Shown: positions 1 through 8,913, counted from the stretch's first letter. The stretch: 64,000 nucleotides of DNA from CAIQQQ01 sp040399685 (GCA_040399685.1 JBBART010000011.1:1-64000), one strand, 5' to 3'. The notes: generated from the sequence alone by a model not told the origin. Numbers and translations are program-made.

Positions 1-55
1 GGACGCGGTCCAGCGTGGGGGTCTGTGGGCGGGGGGCGATGATCGGCGCGTTCAT
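1..55 (-). CDS. N-terminal fragment of a minus-strand gene, possibly 1-deoxy-D-xylulose-5-phosphate synthase
   Basis: An ATG at 55 opens a frame that leaves the window after 18 codons and reads MNAPIIAPRPQTPTLDRV. The ending TPTLDRV resembles the start of DXS proteins (typically TPLLDRV followed by a P-x-DLR motif), and the neighbour is ispH, another MEP-pathway gene. That is the whole basis, so the identity is a guess. A second minus-strand frame, starting at ATG 218 and also open to the window edge, overlaps it and encodes a plausible helical sequence of unknown function. Only one of the two can be the main gene here. Bases left of the window would decide. Confidence 0.35.
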   Translation of the reverse strand, partial: MNAPIIAPRPQTPTLDRV

Positions 56-248
56 GGGTGGTCTGGAGCTCCGTCAGGCTGGCCTGATAGAGGCCGACAA
101 CACGGCCCCAGGTCGCCAAGGCTACTCCCCTGGCGCGATGTGTGCCATACGCGGCAGCGAACTCTCTCGCAAGCCGGGCCTGCACTTGGCGCAAGGGAGT
201 TTTGGTTTCCGATCCCATATGGCAGGTCATTCTGTCTGGAGATAGTGC

Positions 249-1178
249 ATGTTGAAGGTGGTTCTGGCCCAGCCCCGCGGTTTCTGCGCCGGCGTGGAAC
301 GCGCGATTGAGATTGTTGAACGTGCCCTGAAGAAGTTTGGCCCACCGATCTATGTGCGCCATGAGATTGTGCACAACCGCCATGTGGTTGAAGATCTTCG
401 CACGCGCGGCGCTGTTTTCGTTGATGAGTTGGACGAGATTCCACCAGGCGCCATGACTGTGTTCAGCGCGCACGGCGTGGCCAAGCGCGTCGAGGAAGTG
501 GCCCGCGAGCGCGGCCTGCCCGTGATTGATGCCACCTGCCCGTTGGTCACCAAGGTCCACAACGAAGGTCGCCGCTATGCGTCCGCCGGCCGTGAGTTGG
601 TGCTGGTTGGCCATGCCGGTCACGCCGAGGTTGAAGGCACCATCGGTCAAATGCCCGGCAAGGTGCATCTGGTGCAGACGGTGGAGGACGTGGCGAGCCT
701 GGAGCCCAGCACACCTGACCAGCTTGCCTATATCACGCAGACGACGCTGTCGGTGGATGACACCCGTGGCATCATCCAGGCGCTGAAGGCGAAGTTCCCC
801 AACATCGTCGGGCCGGACGTGCGCGACATCTGCTACGCCACGCAGAACCGCCAGCAGGCGGTGCGGGATCTGGCAGAAGCCGCGGACATGATTTTGGTGG
901 TTGGCTCGAAGAACAGCTCGAACTCCAACCGCTTGCGTGAAATCGGCGAGGAGCTCGGCAAGCCGTCCTATCTGATCGACGATGCGAGCCACCTGAAGGC
1001 GGAATGGTTCGTCGGCATGGCCTCGGTTGGTTTGACCGCGGGTGCGTCCGCCCCCGAGACGCTGGTTCAAGGCGTGATCGAAGGGCTGCGCGCATTCGGG
1101 CCGGTTGAGGTTTCCACCCTTGATGGTGTTGCCGAAGACGTGAAATTCCGCTTCCCCGCGGAACTCGCTGACGCCTGA
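249..1178 (+). CDS. ispH: 4-hydroxy-3-methylbut-2-enyl diphosphate reductase (IspH/LytB)
   Basis: This is the last enzyme of the MEP isoprenoid pathway. It reductively dehydroxylates HMBPP to IPP and DMAPP using a [4Fe-4S] cluster in the cytoplasm. The 309-residue protein has the normal family length. The three cluster cysteines are visible as RGFCAG (C13), DATCPLV (C97) and DICYATQ (C195). The substrate-binding histidines lie in VHNRH (H42), SAHGV (H75) and GHAGHAE (H125, with acid E127), and the GSKNSSNS serine/asparagine loop is near residue 220. The start ATG at 249 places RGFCAG at the usual distance from the N-terminus. It is followed by a convergent zinc-finger gene with an 11-bp gap, so it appears to be monocistronic. 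Confidence 0.96.
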   Translation: MLKVVLAQPRGFCAGVERAIEIVERALKKFGPPIYVRHEIVHNRHVVEDLRTRGAVFVDELDEIPPGAMTVFSAHGVAKRVEEVARERGLPVIDATCPLVTKVHNEGRRYASAGRELVLVGHAGHAEVEGTIGQMPGKVHLVQTVEDVASLEPSTPDQLAYITQTTLSVDDTRGIIQALKAKFPNIVGPDVRDICYATQNRQQAVRDLAEAADMILVVGSKNSSNSNRLREIGEELGKPSYLIDDASHLKAEWFVGMASVGLTAGASAPETLVQGVIEGLRAFGPVEVSTLDGVAEDVKFRFPAELADA

Positions 1179-1189
1179 GGGAAATGGCA

Positions 1190-1558
1190 TCATCCAAGCC
1201 TGGCCGCATGGTAAAATCGCCCGCTCGGCGGCCAGGCTGCTTGGATGTCGCCGCGATAATGGATGATACTCCAGCCGAATGATGCGAACAGCCCCAGGCT
1301 GATGGTCCAGGCCGCGATCGCCAAAGGTTGCTGCATGAATCGCCTTCGCTTCGGCGGGGGCATCTCGGGCGCGGGCTCGGGGGTGATTATGGCCGTTGGT
1401 TCGGGTAATTCGGGCGCAATTTCAGCCTGTTCGGGCTCCGGCAGTGTGGCCCGCCATTCCTCGGCACAGCGGGCGCACCGCAATCGCCTTCCCTGGCCTG
1501 CCAGAAGATGATCTGGAACCTCGTAACCGGCCGCGCATTTTGGACATGATATCAACAT
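1190..1558 (-). CDS. MJ0042-type zinc-finger, single-pass membrane protein
   Basis: The 122-residue protein begins with a CxxC...CxxC ribbon: CPKC at residues 5-8 and CARC at 28-31, spaced as in the MJ0042 finger family. An acidic, proline-rich linker (about 37-70) and a basic KRRR patch follow, then one predicted transmembrane segment (about 78-98) and a short tail. I chose ATG 1558 because the finger then starts at residue 5. The frame stays open far upstream, but there it runs antisense to ftsE. The gene is divergent from ftsEX and shares a promoter region of about 135 bp with it. The function is unknown; proteins of this build are common in Alphaproteobacteria. Confidence 0.75.
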   Translation of the reverse strand: MLISCPKCAAGYEVPDHLLAGQGRRLRCARCAEEWRATLPEPEQAEIAPELPEPTAIITPEPAPEMPPPKRRRFMQQPLAIAAWTISLGLFASFGWSIIHYRGDIQAAWPPSGRFYHAARLG

Positions 1559-1693
1559 ATTGGGCCAAATCATCCATGAGCCGGGCCGAAACACGCAATG
1601 TGGCTTGCCCCTCAAAGGGATCACCACGCGCGTCGCGCCTTCCGATGGCTGCCAGAATGGTGGCAAAAGGTTACCAAGAGATTGGGATGCTGG

Positions 1694-2365
1694 ATGATCA
1701 GGCTTGAACGTGTTGGGCTGCAATATGGTGCTGGCGCAACGGCGGGGCCGGATGTGCTGCGCGATGTCAGCTTCGTTATTCCACCTGGTGGGTTTCGCTG
1801 GCTGCAGGGACCGTCCGGCGCCGGGAAATCCAGCCTCATGCGGTTGTTGCACCTGGCGATCCGCCCGCGTTCCGGCAAGCTGACCGTGCTTGGCACCGAT
1901 ATTGGCGCTGCGTCCCGCGCAACACTGCCGCCGTTGCGCCGCCGCATCGGCATGGTGTTCCAGGATTTTCGCCTGCTGATGCATCTCACGGCGTTTGACA
2001 ACGTGGCGTTGCCGCTGCGCATCGAAGGCCGGCCGGAAGGGCAGATTCGGGCGGATGTGACAGAAATTCTCCGGTGGGTGGGGCTGGCCGACAAGGCCGG
2101 TTCGCGTCCTGCGGAAATGTCGGGCGGCGAGCAGCAGCGCGTGGCGATCGCGCGTGCGGTGGTCGGCCGGCCGAGCCTGCTTCTGGCCGATGAGCCGACA
2201 GGAAACCTCGATGACGTGCAGGCGGTGCGGCTCATGCGCCTGCTGGCGGAATTGAACCGGTTGGGCACCACCGTTGTGGTGGCAACCCACAACGACGCCC
2301 TGGTGGCGCGTCATCCCGGGCCGTCGCTGCGGCTGGAGAGTGGGCGGTTGGTGGCCGATGGCTGA
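1694..2365 (+). CDS. ftsE: Cell-division ABC transporter ATPase FtsE
   Basis: ATPase partner of FtsX. Together they control septal peptidoglycan hydrolase activation at the division site. The 223-residue protein carries Walker A GPSGAGKSS, Q-loop VFQDF, ABC signature MSGGEQQRV, Walker B LLLADEPTGNLD and the switch histidine in VATHND. The start at ATG 1694 (MIRLERVGL) gives the normal FtsE length; upstream in-frame codons would add an unrelated tail overlapping the divergent gene's control region. The stop overlaps the ftsX start by 8 bases, so the two are translated together. The identification rests on FtsE-type sequence plus the adjacent FtsX. Confidence 0.93.
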   Translation: MIRLERVGLQYGAGATAGPDVLRDVSFVIPPGGFRWLQGPSGAGKSSLMRLLHLAIRPRSGKLTVLGTDIGAASRATLPPLRRRIGMVFQDFRLLMHLTAFDNVALPLRIEGRPEGQIRADVTEILRWVGLADKAGSRPAEMSGGEQQRVAIARAVVGRPSLLLADEPTGNLDDVQAVRLMRLLAELNRLGTTVVVATHNDALVARHPGPSLRLESGRLVADG

Positions 2366-3305
2366 ACGCACCGCACGCCGGCTGCGGCCGCGTGGCATGG
2401 ATGATCTGGGCCTGCGCCGGGCGCTGGGCGACCGAATGCTGCCGGTGCTGGTGGCTGCGATGTCGTTCCTGGCCGCCTTGGCGTTGGCGGGTGCGGTGGC
2501 GGCGGCATCGTTGGCCGCGCATTGGCAGGAGGGGGCGGCCTCATCGGTGACGGTGCAGATTCCGCGACCGGAAATCTCATTGCCGCGCCGGGCGGACGGG
2601 GGGGAGGAGACACGGCTGGAGGCGGTGCAGCGCATTCTGCGCACGAGTGCGGACGTGGCGAGCGCCCGCGTGCTGACGACGCGGGAACTGAGTGACCTGT
2701 TGCGTCCCTGGCTTGGCGTGGCCGCCGACAATGCGTCATTGCCGTTGCCGGCGGTGGTGGAGGTGCATCTGGCGCAAGGCGCTGATGCGGATTTGCTCAA
2801 TTTGGCGCTGGCGGACGTGGCGCCCGGCACGCTGACGGAGAGCCATGGCCTGTGGGTTGGGCGGCTATCGGTGCTGGCGCAGAGTCTTCAGGCGTGTGGG
2901 TGGCTGGCCTTGCTGCTGGTGGCGGCCATTGCGGCCGCAGTGGTGATGGTGGCCACACGCGCCGGGCTCGCGGCGCGACGCGAGGCGATTGAGATTGTGC
3001 ACGGCCTTGGCGCGACCGATGGCGACATCGCCGGCCGTTTCGCACGACGCGTCACCCGGCTGACATTCACCGGCGGGTTGGTGGGCGCGCTGGCGGCGGT
3101 GCCGGTGCTGGCGGCGTTGATCCAGATGGCGGCCCCGTTCATGAGCGGCCAGGAGGCCAGCGTTTGGAGCACCGACCCATTGGCCGTGCTGGCGATTGGC
3201 CGGCCGATCTGGATCGCCTTGCCGGCGATGCCCGTCGTGGCTGGGGCCATCGGCTTCCTCACGGCCCAGGGCACGGTGCGGCGCTGGTTGCGGAAGCTGC
3301 CATGA
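2358..3305 (+). CDS. ftsX: Cell-division protein FtsX (permease-like)
   Basis: A 315-residue membrane protein with the FtsX layout: a basic cytoplasmic N-terminus, a first TM helix at about residues 30-52, a periplasmic domain to about 170, then three TM helices near 175-200, 230-255 and 275-305. The cytoplasmic segment RREAIEIVHGLGATDGDIAG matches the conserved FtsX loop. ATG 2358 lies inside the end of ftsE, and the stop overlaps the next start as ATGA. Periplasmic domains of FtsX vary widely between groups, so the call depends on topology, the conserved loop and pairing with FtsE. Confidence 0.9.
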   Translation: MAERTARRLRPRGMDDLGLRRALGDRMLPVLVAAMSFLAALALAGAVAAASLAAHWQEGAASSVTVQIPRPEISLPRRADGGEETRLEAVQRILRTSADVASARVLTTRELSDLLRPWLGVAADNASLPLPAVVEVHLAQGADADLLNLALADVAPGTLTESHGLWVGRLSVLAQSLQACGWLALLLVAAIAAAVVMVATRAGLAARREAIEIVHGLGATDGDIAGRFARRVTRLTFTGGLVGALAAVPVLAALIQMAAPFMSGQEASVWSTDPLAVLAIGRPIWIALPAMPVVAGAIGFLTAQGTVRRWLRKLP

Positions 3306-3931
3306 GGATGGCGCGGCTGTTGTTGGTGCCTGCCGCGTTGGTGATGGGGTGGACGGCGGGCTTTGCCTGGTTCGTCACAATTGCCATGCGCCCGGCCGAG
3401 CCACCGCCGCATGCGGACGGGATTGTGGTGTTGACCGGCGGCGCTGAGCGCGTGGCGGCCGGGTTGCGGCTGCTGGAGGCCAATGCGGCCGACCGGCTGC
3501 TGGTGTCCGGCGTGGGCCGCGCCGCCGAGTTCCCCGCATTGGCGCATCGTGCCGGCGTGGACCGGTCGCTTGGCGCGCGCGTCGAACTGGGCCGGCTGGC
3601 GGAATCGACCCACGGCAACGCGGCGGAAACGGCAGATTGGGTGGCGGTCCATCACGTAAAATCGCTGATCGTCGTCACGGCGGGGTATCATATGCCCCGC
3701 GCGCTGGCGGAGTTGCGGCGCCGGCTGCCGGGCGTGACGTTATATCCTGTCACGGTCCGGCCGCCCGCCTTGCGCACGGTTGCCGACCCCACGACGTGGC
3801 GGCTGTTGGCCGTTGAATATACCAAATACCTGGCTGCCGAAATCGGGCTGGTGGAGCTTGCGAACCGCGCGGGCCTGTCGGGGCATTCTGATTTTGGCGG
3901 CCAGGACAACCTGGCGGAGCATGGTGGATGA
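3302..3931 (+). CDS. YdcF/SanA-like DUF218 membrane protein
   Basis: The 209-residue protein has an N-terminal membrane anchor (about residues 4-28) followed by a DUF218 fold. Visible markers are the strand-loop IVVLTGGAERV, the repeated LLVSGVG and the late motif VVTAGYHMPRAL, in which the family usually has S-x-H-x-x-R. Members such as SanA and YdcF influence envelope integrity or bind nucleotide-like ligands; the exact reaction is not established. It overlaps ftsX and plsC by ATGA on both sides. It therefore sits in a translationally coupled ftsE-ftsX-ydcF-plsC operon, which supports an envelope role. Confidence 0.8.
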   Translation: MRMARLLLVPAALVMGWTAGFAWFVTIAMRPAEPPPHADGIVVLTGGAERVAAGLRLLEANAADRLLVSGVGRAAEFPALAHRAGVDRSLGARVELGRLAESTHGNAAETADWVAVHHVKSLIVVTAGYHMPRALAELRRRLPGVTLYPVTVRPPALRTVADPTTWRLLAVEYTKYLAAEIGLVELANRAGLSGHSDFGGQDNLAEHGG

Positions 3932-4662
3932 GGTGGCTTGGTTCGGCGTTGTTTAGCCTATGGTTCTATGCCGTGAGCGTTTTCATGGTGTTGACCGGGC
4001 AGGTGATTTCGGTGTTCGCCCCGCAGGCGATGCGGCCCTGGGCGCGCTGGTGGAGCCAGTTGATCCTGTTTGGCCTTCCTCTCTGCGGCATTCGCTATGA
4101 GGTGACGGGGCGCGAGAACCTTCCCGCCAGCGGCCCGATGCTGATCGCCTCGATGCACCAGTCCGCGTTCGACACGCTGCTGTGGTGGGGGCTGGTGCCG
4201 CATGTGTGCTATATTGTGAAGATCGAACTGACGAAGCTGCCGCTGTTCGGCCGTCTGGCGCGGCTGTCCGGCCAGATTGGCGTGGACCGCACCGGCGGCG
4301 CCGCGACGATGCGGACCTTGCTGCGCGAAGGTGGCGGGGCGCTGACCGCCGGGCGGCAGGTGATTATTTTCCCGGAAGGCACCCGCGTGCGCCCCGGCGA
4401 GGTGGTGGCCCTGCAGCCGGGCATTGCCGCGCTGGCGCGGTACAGCGGCCAGCCGGTCATTCCCGTGGCGACCGATTCCAACCTGTGCTGGGGGCGTGGT
4501 TTCTTTGGCACGCGCCCGGGCGTGATTCACGTCGCGATCCTCAAGCCGATTGAGGCGGGGCTGTCACGGGAGGCGTTGATGGTGCGTTTGCAAGCCGCTT
4601 TCGACGAGGGCGCCGCAGCTCTGCAAAAGCAGCATGGGGCTGTGGACAACTCTATGTATTGA
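3928..4662 (+). CDS. plsC: 1-acyl-glycerol-3-phosphate acyltransferase (PlsC family)
   Basis: This family transfers an acyl chain to lysophosphatidate to form phosphatidate at the inner membrane. The 244-residue protein has the two catalytic blocks of the LPLAT family: MHQSAFDT (the HX4D motif, about residues 76-82) and FPEGTR (about 147-152). An N-terminal hydrophobic stretch (about 5-30) is the likely membrane anchor. It is the last gene of the ftsEX-linked coupled operon, with ATGA overlap to the DUF218 gene. A second, more divergent family member lies near 19 kb, so which one provides the housekeeping activity cannot be told from sequence alone. Confidence 0.85.
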   Translation: MRWLGSALFSLWFYAVSVFMVLTGQVISVFAPQAMRPWARWWSQLILFGLPLCGIRYEVTGRENLPASGPMLIASMHQSAFDTLLWWGLVPHVCYIVKIELTKLPLFGRLARLSGQIGVDRTGGAATMRTLLREGGGALTAGRQVIIFPEGTRVRPGEVVALQPGIAALARYSGQPVIPVATDSNLCWGRGFFGTRPGVIHVAILKPIEAGLSREALMVRLQAAFDEGAAALQKQHGAVDNSMY

Positions 4663-4867
4663 CGGTGGAACCTGCTCGGACGCTGCGGGAGAACGAGTGT
4701 AGAACCCACTGTAATTATTAACGATTACGGCATTTACCCCACTCCCAAACTAAAGCCACCCCCCTTGGGGATGGATCGGTCGAGAAGTTATCCCCTGCCT
4801 CTTTTGCGGCTGGTCAAACGAGTGTGAAGCCGCTGCAAATCCTGCGTCTTTAGTGAGGTATTCGCGC
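4663..4867. other. Intergenic region before the DUF2125-like gene
   Basis: About 205 bp without a gene. It contains a short AT-rich patch near 4708-4740, unusual for this GC-rich neighbourhood, which could hold a promoter. A GAGG at 4855-4858 is a plausible ribosome-binding site for ATG 4868. I see no convincing terminator hairpin after plsC. Confidence 0.4.
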
Positions 4868-5860
4868 ATGCGCCGGTTCTCGATGATCTGCCTGGCGGTG
4901 TTGGCAGCACTCCTTCTGGGGAGCGGTGCGCTGTGGTGGTGGGCCACGGGGCGTGTTGCGGCCGAAACCGAACTTTGGGTGGCGGCGCGGCGTTCCGAGG
5001 GCTGGCGTGTGGCCATGGGCGCGCCGGAACGCGAGGGGTGGCCGCTTTCGGCACACATTCGTTTAAGGGATGTGGTATTGCACGCCCCGGTGCCGGCGCC
5101 GGTGGGCATGGATTTTGGTGCAGGCGAGGTGACGATCGGCGTGGCTTTCCTGCACCCGCGCACGCTGCAAATCCGTCCACAGGGCACGCAGCATGTGCGC
5201 GTGGGCGCAGGCCCCGATCTTGGCTTCACCACGGTGAGCCATGTTTTTACAACCGAACTGTCCGATGAGGCCCCGTCGCAGGATGCCAACGTGGCGATCG
5301 AGGGGCTGTTGATGCAGGCGCCGGGTGCCGCCGGGCCGCTTTCGGTTGGGCATATTCTGGCCCGTATCACCATGTCCGGTGCAGCCATGCCGCAATTGGC
5401 CTTGAAGGCCGAGCGCATCGGCTTGCCGGCCAGTCCGGTCGCCACCGCCCTGGGTGCGGGCATCGACAGCATGATGCTGGATGCCGCGTTGACCGGCGAC
5501 ATCGCCACCACCCTGTCCGCCTGGCGCGACAGCCAGGGAAGCTTGGCCGTGCGCCAGTTTTCGCTCGATTGGGGGCGCTTGTCGGTGAAGGCCACAGCAG
5601 ACCTGCGGCTGGATGCGCGGATGCAGCCCAGTGGACGTGCCGATGCGAGTCTGGTTGGTGTCGGCGAGACAATGGATGCCCTGTCCAAGGCAGGCTTGAT
5701 CCTGCCGCGGGCGGCGATGGCGGCCAAGGCGGTGCTGGCGTTGCTGGAACGTCCGCAGCCGAACGGCCCGGCGGTGGTGCAACTGCCGCTGACGCTGGAC
5801 AACCGCACGCTTCAGTTGGGCCGCATTCCCCTGGCGCAGATGCCGGACATTGCATGGTAA
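4868..5860 (+). CDS. DUF2125-like exported protein of unknown function
   Basis: The 330-residue protein begins with a signal peptide or anchor (MRRFSMICLAVLAALLLG, then WWWATG). A mostly beta-type periplasmic region follows, rich in alternating hydrophobic residues. The early W-x-x-A-R-R-S-E-G-W block and the extended GAP-x-x-EGWPL segment resemble alphaproteobacterial DUF2125 proteins, for which no activity is known. ATG 4868 is preferred over GTG 4853 because a GAGG lies 9 bases before it. It is separated from the upstream operon by about 200 bp. DUF2125 membership is my recollection of the pattern, not a search result. Confidence 0.65.
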   Translation: MRRFSMICLAVLAALLLGSGALWWWATGRVAAETELWVAARRSEGWRVAMGAPEREGWPLSAHIRLRDVVLHAPVPAPVGMDFGAGEVTIGVAFLHPRTLQIRPQGTQHVRVGAGPDLGFTTVSHVFTTELSDEAPSQDANVAIEGLLMQAPGAAGPLSVGHILARITMSGAAMPQLALKAERIGLPASPVATALGAGIDSMMLDAALTGDIATTLSAWRDSQGSLAVRQFSLDWGRLSVKATADLRLDARMQPSGRADASLVGVGETMDALSKAGLILPRAAMAAKAVLALLERPQPNGPAVVQLPLTLDNRTLQLGRIPLAQMPDIAW

Positions 5861-6009
5861 CGACCGGGCGGTAGACTCAGGCGCGTTGAGGGTTTACGGT
5901 TTAGGAATGTATTTCGGACACACCATCGCACGAATTACGATCCCGGTTGCCTGAGCAGCCGGGGTTGAGCCGTGCCTTTTTGTTATCGTGTGTTCCGGAG
6001 TGCCTCCCA
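5861..6009. other. Intergenic region with a weak hairpin
   Basis: About 150 bp. An imperfect GC hairpin with arms CCCGGTTGC and GCAGCCGGG (about 5941-5962) is followed about 18 bases later by a TTTTT run at 5979-5983. The gap is too long for a standard intrinsic terminator. It may be an attenuator or chance. Confidence 0.3.
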
Positions 6010-6324
6010 ATGTCATCGCTTTCCGATTCCACCACGCCCTGGACCCTTGTGGGCCAGTACGCTGCCGTTCGCTTCACCCTCACGGCCGATGCCGAGGCGG
6101 GGTTGCTGCCGCGCCTGTTGATGCCGTTCGCCAAGCGCGACCTGACGCCGGACAGCTTCGACTGCGTGCGCAGCGGCCATACGCTGCGGGTCGATATCGC
6201 CATGGCTGCCATGCCGGCAGAGATGGTGCATCTGGTGGAAGGCAATCTGCGCCAGGTTGTGGGCGTAACAAGCCTGTCCTGCCGCCGGGAAATCACCGGC
6301 AGCGTGCGGCGCTGCGCCGCCTGA
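6010..6324 (+). CDS. Small ACT-like domain protein upstream of the bd oxidase
   Basis: The 104-residue soluble protein has the order of a single ACT-like ferredoxin fold. A first strand VRFTLTADAEA is followed by a helix PRLLMPFAKRDL, a strand DSFDCVRSGHTLRVDIAM, a second helix MVHLVEGNLRQV and a last strand VTSLSCRREI. It resembles the small regulatory subunit family of acetolactate synthase (IlvM/IlvH type) in shape, but no ilvB-like catalytic subunit is nearby. ATG 6010 is chosen because the upstream in-frame residues do not look like the fold. It lies 145 bp before cydA on the same strand. It could be a ligand sensor or an orphan; I would not assign a function. Confidence 0.6.
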   Translation: MSSLSDSTTPWTLVGQYAAVRFTLTADAEAGLLPRLLMPFAKRDLTPDSFDCVRSGHTLRVDIAMAAMPAEMVHLVEGNLRQVVGVTSLSCRREITGSVRRCAA

Positions 6325-6469
6325 GGTTTCGGCGCGGGCCAGCGGCCCAACCGTAACACTTGCAAAAACTCGTTTGCGCCGCAGTTGTGCCGCGCTGCAA
6401 CCAAATCCATCCGTCGGCGTTACGCTAGCGTTCGGAGCAGGTTGCATCGGCAAACGGGACGAAAATATC

Positions 6470-7885
6470 ATGAGTGGCCTAGACGCGGTTGTGCTTGCGC
6501 GCGTGCAGTTTGCTTTTACGATTGGCTTTCACATCATTTTCCCGGCCTTCTCGATCGGGCTCGCCAGCTACCTGATGGTGCTGGAGGGCCTGTGGCTGCG
6601 CACGGGGCGCAGGGTCTATCTCGACCTGTTCCAGTACTGGGTGAAGGCGTTCGCGCTGGTGTTCGGTATGGGCGTGGTATCGGGATTGGTGATGTCCTAC
6701 CAGTTCGGCACCAACTGGGGTGGGTTCGCTGACAAGGCTGGTGCAATCGTCGGCCCCTTGATGGGCTATGAGGTGCTGACCGCGTTCTTCCTTGAGGCCG
6801 GATTTCTCGGAATCATGCTGTTCGGCATGAAGAAGGTGGGGGAAAAGCTGCATTTCCTTGCCACCTGCATCGTGGCCACCGGCACGCTGATCAGCGGATT
6901 CTGGATTTTGGCGGTGAATTCCTGGATGCAGACGCCGCAGAGTTACGCCATCACGGCCGATGGACGGTTCGTTCCCACCGACTGGGCCGCGATCATCTTC
7001 AATCCCAGCTTCTTCTACCGCTTTCCGCACATGATGATGGCCTGCTTCCTGGCTGTGGCGTTCTTTGTAGGCGCCGTCGGCGGATATCATCTGCTGCGCG
7101 ACCGCACCAACATCGCCGCCCGCACCATGTTCTCCATGGCGTTGTGGATGGCCACCATCGTCGCACCGTTGCAGATCGTGATGGGCGACATGCACGGCAT
7201 CAACACCATGGAGCACCAGCCCGCCAAGCTCGCGGCCATGGAGGGCGATTGGGAAACCAGGGCTGGCCAGTCGCTAGTACTGTTCGGGCTGCCGAATTCC
7301 GTGACGGAACGCAATGATTACGAGATTTCGATCCCGCTGATGGGCAGCGTGATCCTGACGCACAGTACCGACGGGGTGATCAAGGGGCTGAAGTCCTTTG
7401 CCCCGCAGGACCGTCCGCCGGTGATGGTGGTGTTCTGGGCGTTTCGGGTGATGGTGGGGCTGGGCGTGCTGATGCTGCTGTTCGGCGTCACGAGCCTGGT
7501 GCTGCGGCGCGGTGGGCGGATCTATACCAATCGCTGGCTGCAACGCGCGGCCGTGGCGCTGGCGCCGGCCGGGTTTCTGGCCATTCTGGCGGGTTGGACC
7601 GTCACCGAGGTCGGTCGCCAGCCGTTTACGGTCTATGGCCTGCTGCGGACGGTTGATTCGGTGTCGCCCATCGGGTTGCCGGGCGTGGCGACCTCGCTGG
7701 CGGCGTTCGCCGTGGTCTATTTCCTGGTGTTCGGGGCGGGGCTTTATTACCTGCTGGTGATGGTCTCGCGGCCACCGATGGCGGGTGAGACCGGTCCGTC
7801 GCCAGATCAGCCGATGCGCAGCGCCGGCATCACGCCCGGGCCTGCCGCGCTGGCGGATCACACTTCCATGTCTCCGGCGGAGTAA
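6470..7885 (+). CDS. cydA: Cytochrome bd-type ubiquinol oxidase subunit I (CydA/CioA)
   Basis: Haem-bearing subunit of a quinol-oxidising terminal oxidase in the inner membrane. The 471-residue protein has the proximal haem histidine in GFHIIFPAFSIG (H21) and the acidic proton-channel block GYEVLTAFFLEAGFLG. The quinol-binding loop is entered by GDMHGINTMEHQPAK, and the C-terminal motif is GRQPFTVYGLLRT. The Q-loop is short, which is typical of the cyanide-insensitive (Cio) branch rather than the long-loop E. coli enzyme. ATG 6470 starts directly before the first helix. It is followed after 5 bp by cydB and then a 41-residue third subunit, forming a compact operon. Confidence 0.93.
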   Translation: MSGLDAVVLARVQFAFTIGFHIIFPAFSIGLASYLMVLEGLWLRTGRRVYLDLFQYWVKAFALVFGMGVVSGLVMSYQFGTNWGGFADKAGAIVGPLMGYEVLTAFFLEAGFLGIMLFGMKKVGEKLHFLATCIVATGTLISGFWILAVNSWMQTPQSYAITADGRFVPTDWAAIIFNPSFFYRFPHMMMACFLAVAFFVGAVGGYHLLRDRTNIAARTMFSMALWMATIVAPLQIVMGDMHGINTMEHQPAKLAAMEGDWETRAGQSLVLFGLPNSVTERNDYEISIPLMGSVILTHSTDGVIKGLKSFAPQDRPPVMVVFWAFRVMVGLGVLMLLFGVTSLVLRRGGRIYTNRWLQRAAVALAPAGFLAILAGWTVTEVGRQPFTVYGLLRTVDSVSPIGLPGVATSLAAFAVVYFLVFGAGLYYLLVMVSRPPMAGETGPSPDQPMRSAGITPGPAALADHTSMSPAE

Positions 7886-7890
7886 GGCAC

Positions 7891-8913
7891 ATGCTGACGT
7901 TTCCCGGAATTGACCTGCCTTTGGTGTGGTCGGCCCTCATTGCCGTGGCGGTGGTGGCGTATGTGCTGCTCGACGGGTTCGACCTCGGCGTCGGCATCCT
8001 GTTCGCCGCCGAGCACGAGGATCAGGACCGTGACGTGATGGTGAACTCCATCGCCCCGGTGTGGGACGGCAATGAAACCTGGCTCATCCTGGGTGGCGGC
8101 GGGTTGTTCGCGGTGTTTCCGCTGGCCTATTCCGTGATCATGTCGGCCCTTTACCCCACGATGATCGGCATGTTGCTGGCGTTGGTGTTTCGCGGTGTGG
8201 CGTTCGAATTCCGCTTCCGCGCCGCCACACGACGTGGGCGGCGGTTGTGGGACGTGGCGTTCTTTGCCGGATCGGCTGGCGCGGCCTTGTGCCAGGGACT
8301 GACGCTCGGCGGGCTGTTGCAAGGTATCAAGGTCACGGGGCGGGTGTATTCCGGTGGCTGGTTTGACTGGCTGACGTCGTTCACCGTGCTGTGCGGTATT
8401 GCCGTCGTGATCGGCTATGCGCTGCTCGGGGCTGTATGGCTGGTGTGGCGCACCGAAGGAGCCTTGCAGGAGCGCGCCCGTCGGCAAGCGGCCATTCTGG
8501 GCGTCGCCACGTTGTCGCTGATTGGCGTTGTCAGCCTATGGACGCCGATGCTGAACCCCGTGTTCCAGCAGCGCTGGTTCAGCTGGCCGGGCATCGTGCT
8601 CACCAGCCCTGTGCCGGTGCTGCTGGCGCTGCTGGCCTTGGGGTTCTGGCGCGGCCTGAAGCTGAAGCACCACGTCACGCCGTTCCTGTGCGTGCTGGGG
8701 TGGTTCCTGCTGTGCTTCGTGGGCCTTGGCATCAGCATCTATCCCAACATCGTGCCGCCTTCGATCAGCATCTGGGATGCGGCGGCTCCGCCGGAAAGCC
8801 AGGCGTTCCTGCTGGTGGGCGCAGCGGTGCTGATCCCGGTGATCCTGATCTATAATTTCTATGCGTATTACGTGTTTCGCGGAAAGGTCACAGCCGATGC
8901 CGGTTATCACTGA
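7891..8913 (+). CDS. cydB: Cytochrome bd-type ubiquinol oxidase subunit II (CydB/CioB)
   Basis: The second integral subunit of the quinol oxidase, 340 residues with about eight to nine predicted TM helices. Recognisable family stretches are YVLLDGFDLGVGILF at the first helix and VWDGNETWLILGGGGLFAVFP, which holds the conserved W-x-G-N-E-T-W. The last helix ends in YNFYAYYVFRGKV. A GGAG 11 bases upstream (7879-7882) is a plausible ribosome-binding site for ATG 7891. The 3' end overlaps the small third subunit gene by 17 bases in another frame, indicating translational coupling. Confidence 0.94.
   Translation: MLTFPGIDLPLVWSALIAVAVVAYVLLDGFDLGVGILFAAEHEDQDRDVMVNSIAPVWDGNETWLILGGGGLFAVFPLAYSVIMSALYPTMIGMLLALVFRGVAFEFRFRAATRRGRRLWDVAFFAGSAGAALCQGLTLGGLLQGIKVTGRVYSGGWFDWLTSFTVLCGIAVVIGYALLGAVWLVWRTEGALQERARRQAAILGVATLSLIGVVSLWTPMLNPVFQQRWFSWPGIVLTSPVPVLLALLALGFWRGLKLKHHVTPFLCVLGWFLLCFVGLGISIYPNIVPPSISIWDAAAPPESQAFLLVGAAVLIPVILIYNFYAYYVFRGKVTADAGYH

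Noticed and set aside
1559..2830. N-terminal extension of the MJ0042 finger protein to 546 residues
   Set aside because: The extra part is antisense to ftsE and ftsX; the finger motif begins 5 residues after ATG 1558.
5941..5983. Intrinsic terminator before the ACT-like gene
   Set aside because: The stem is imperfect and the T-run begins about 18 bases after it, too far for a standard terminator.
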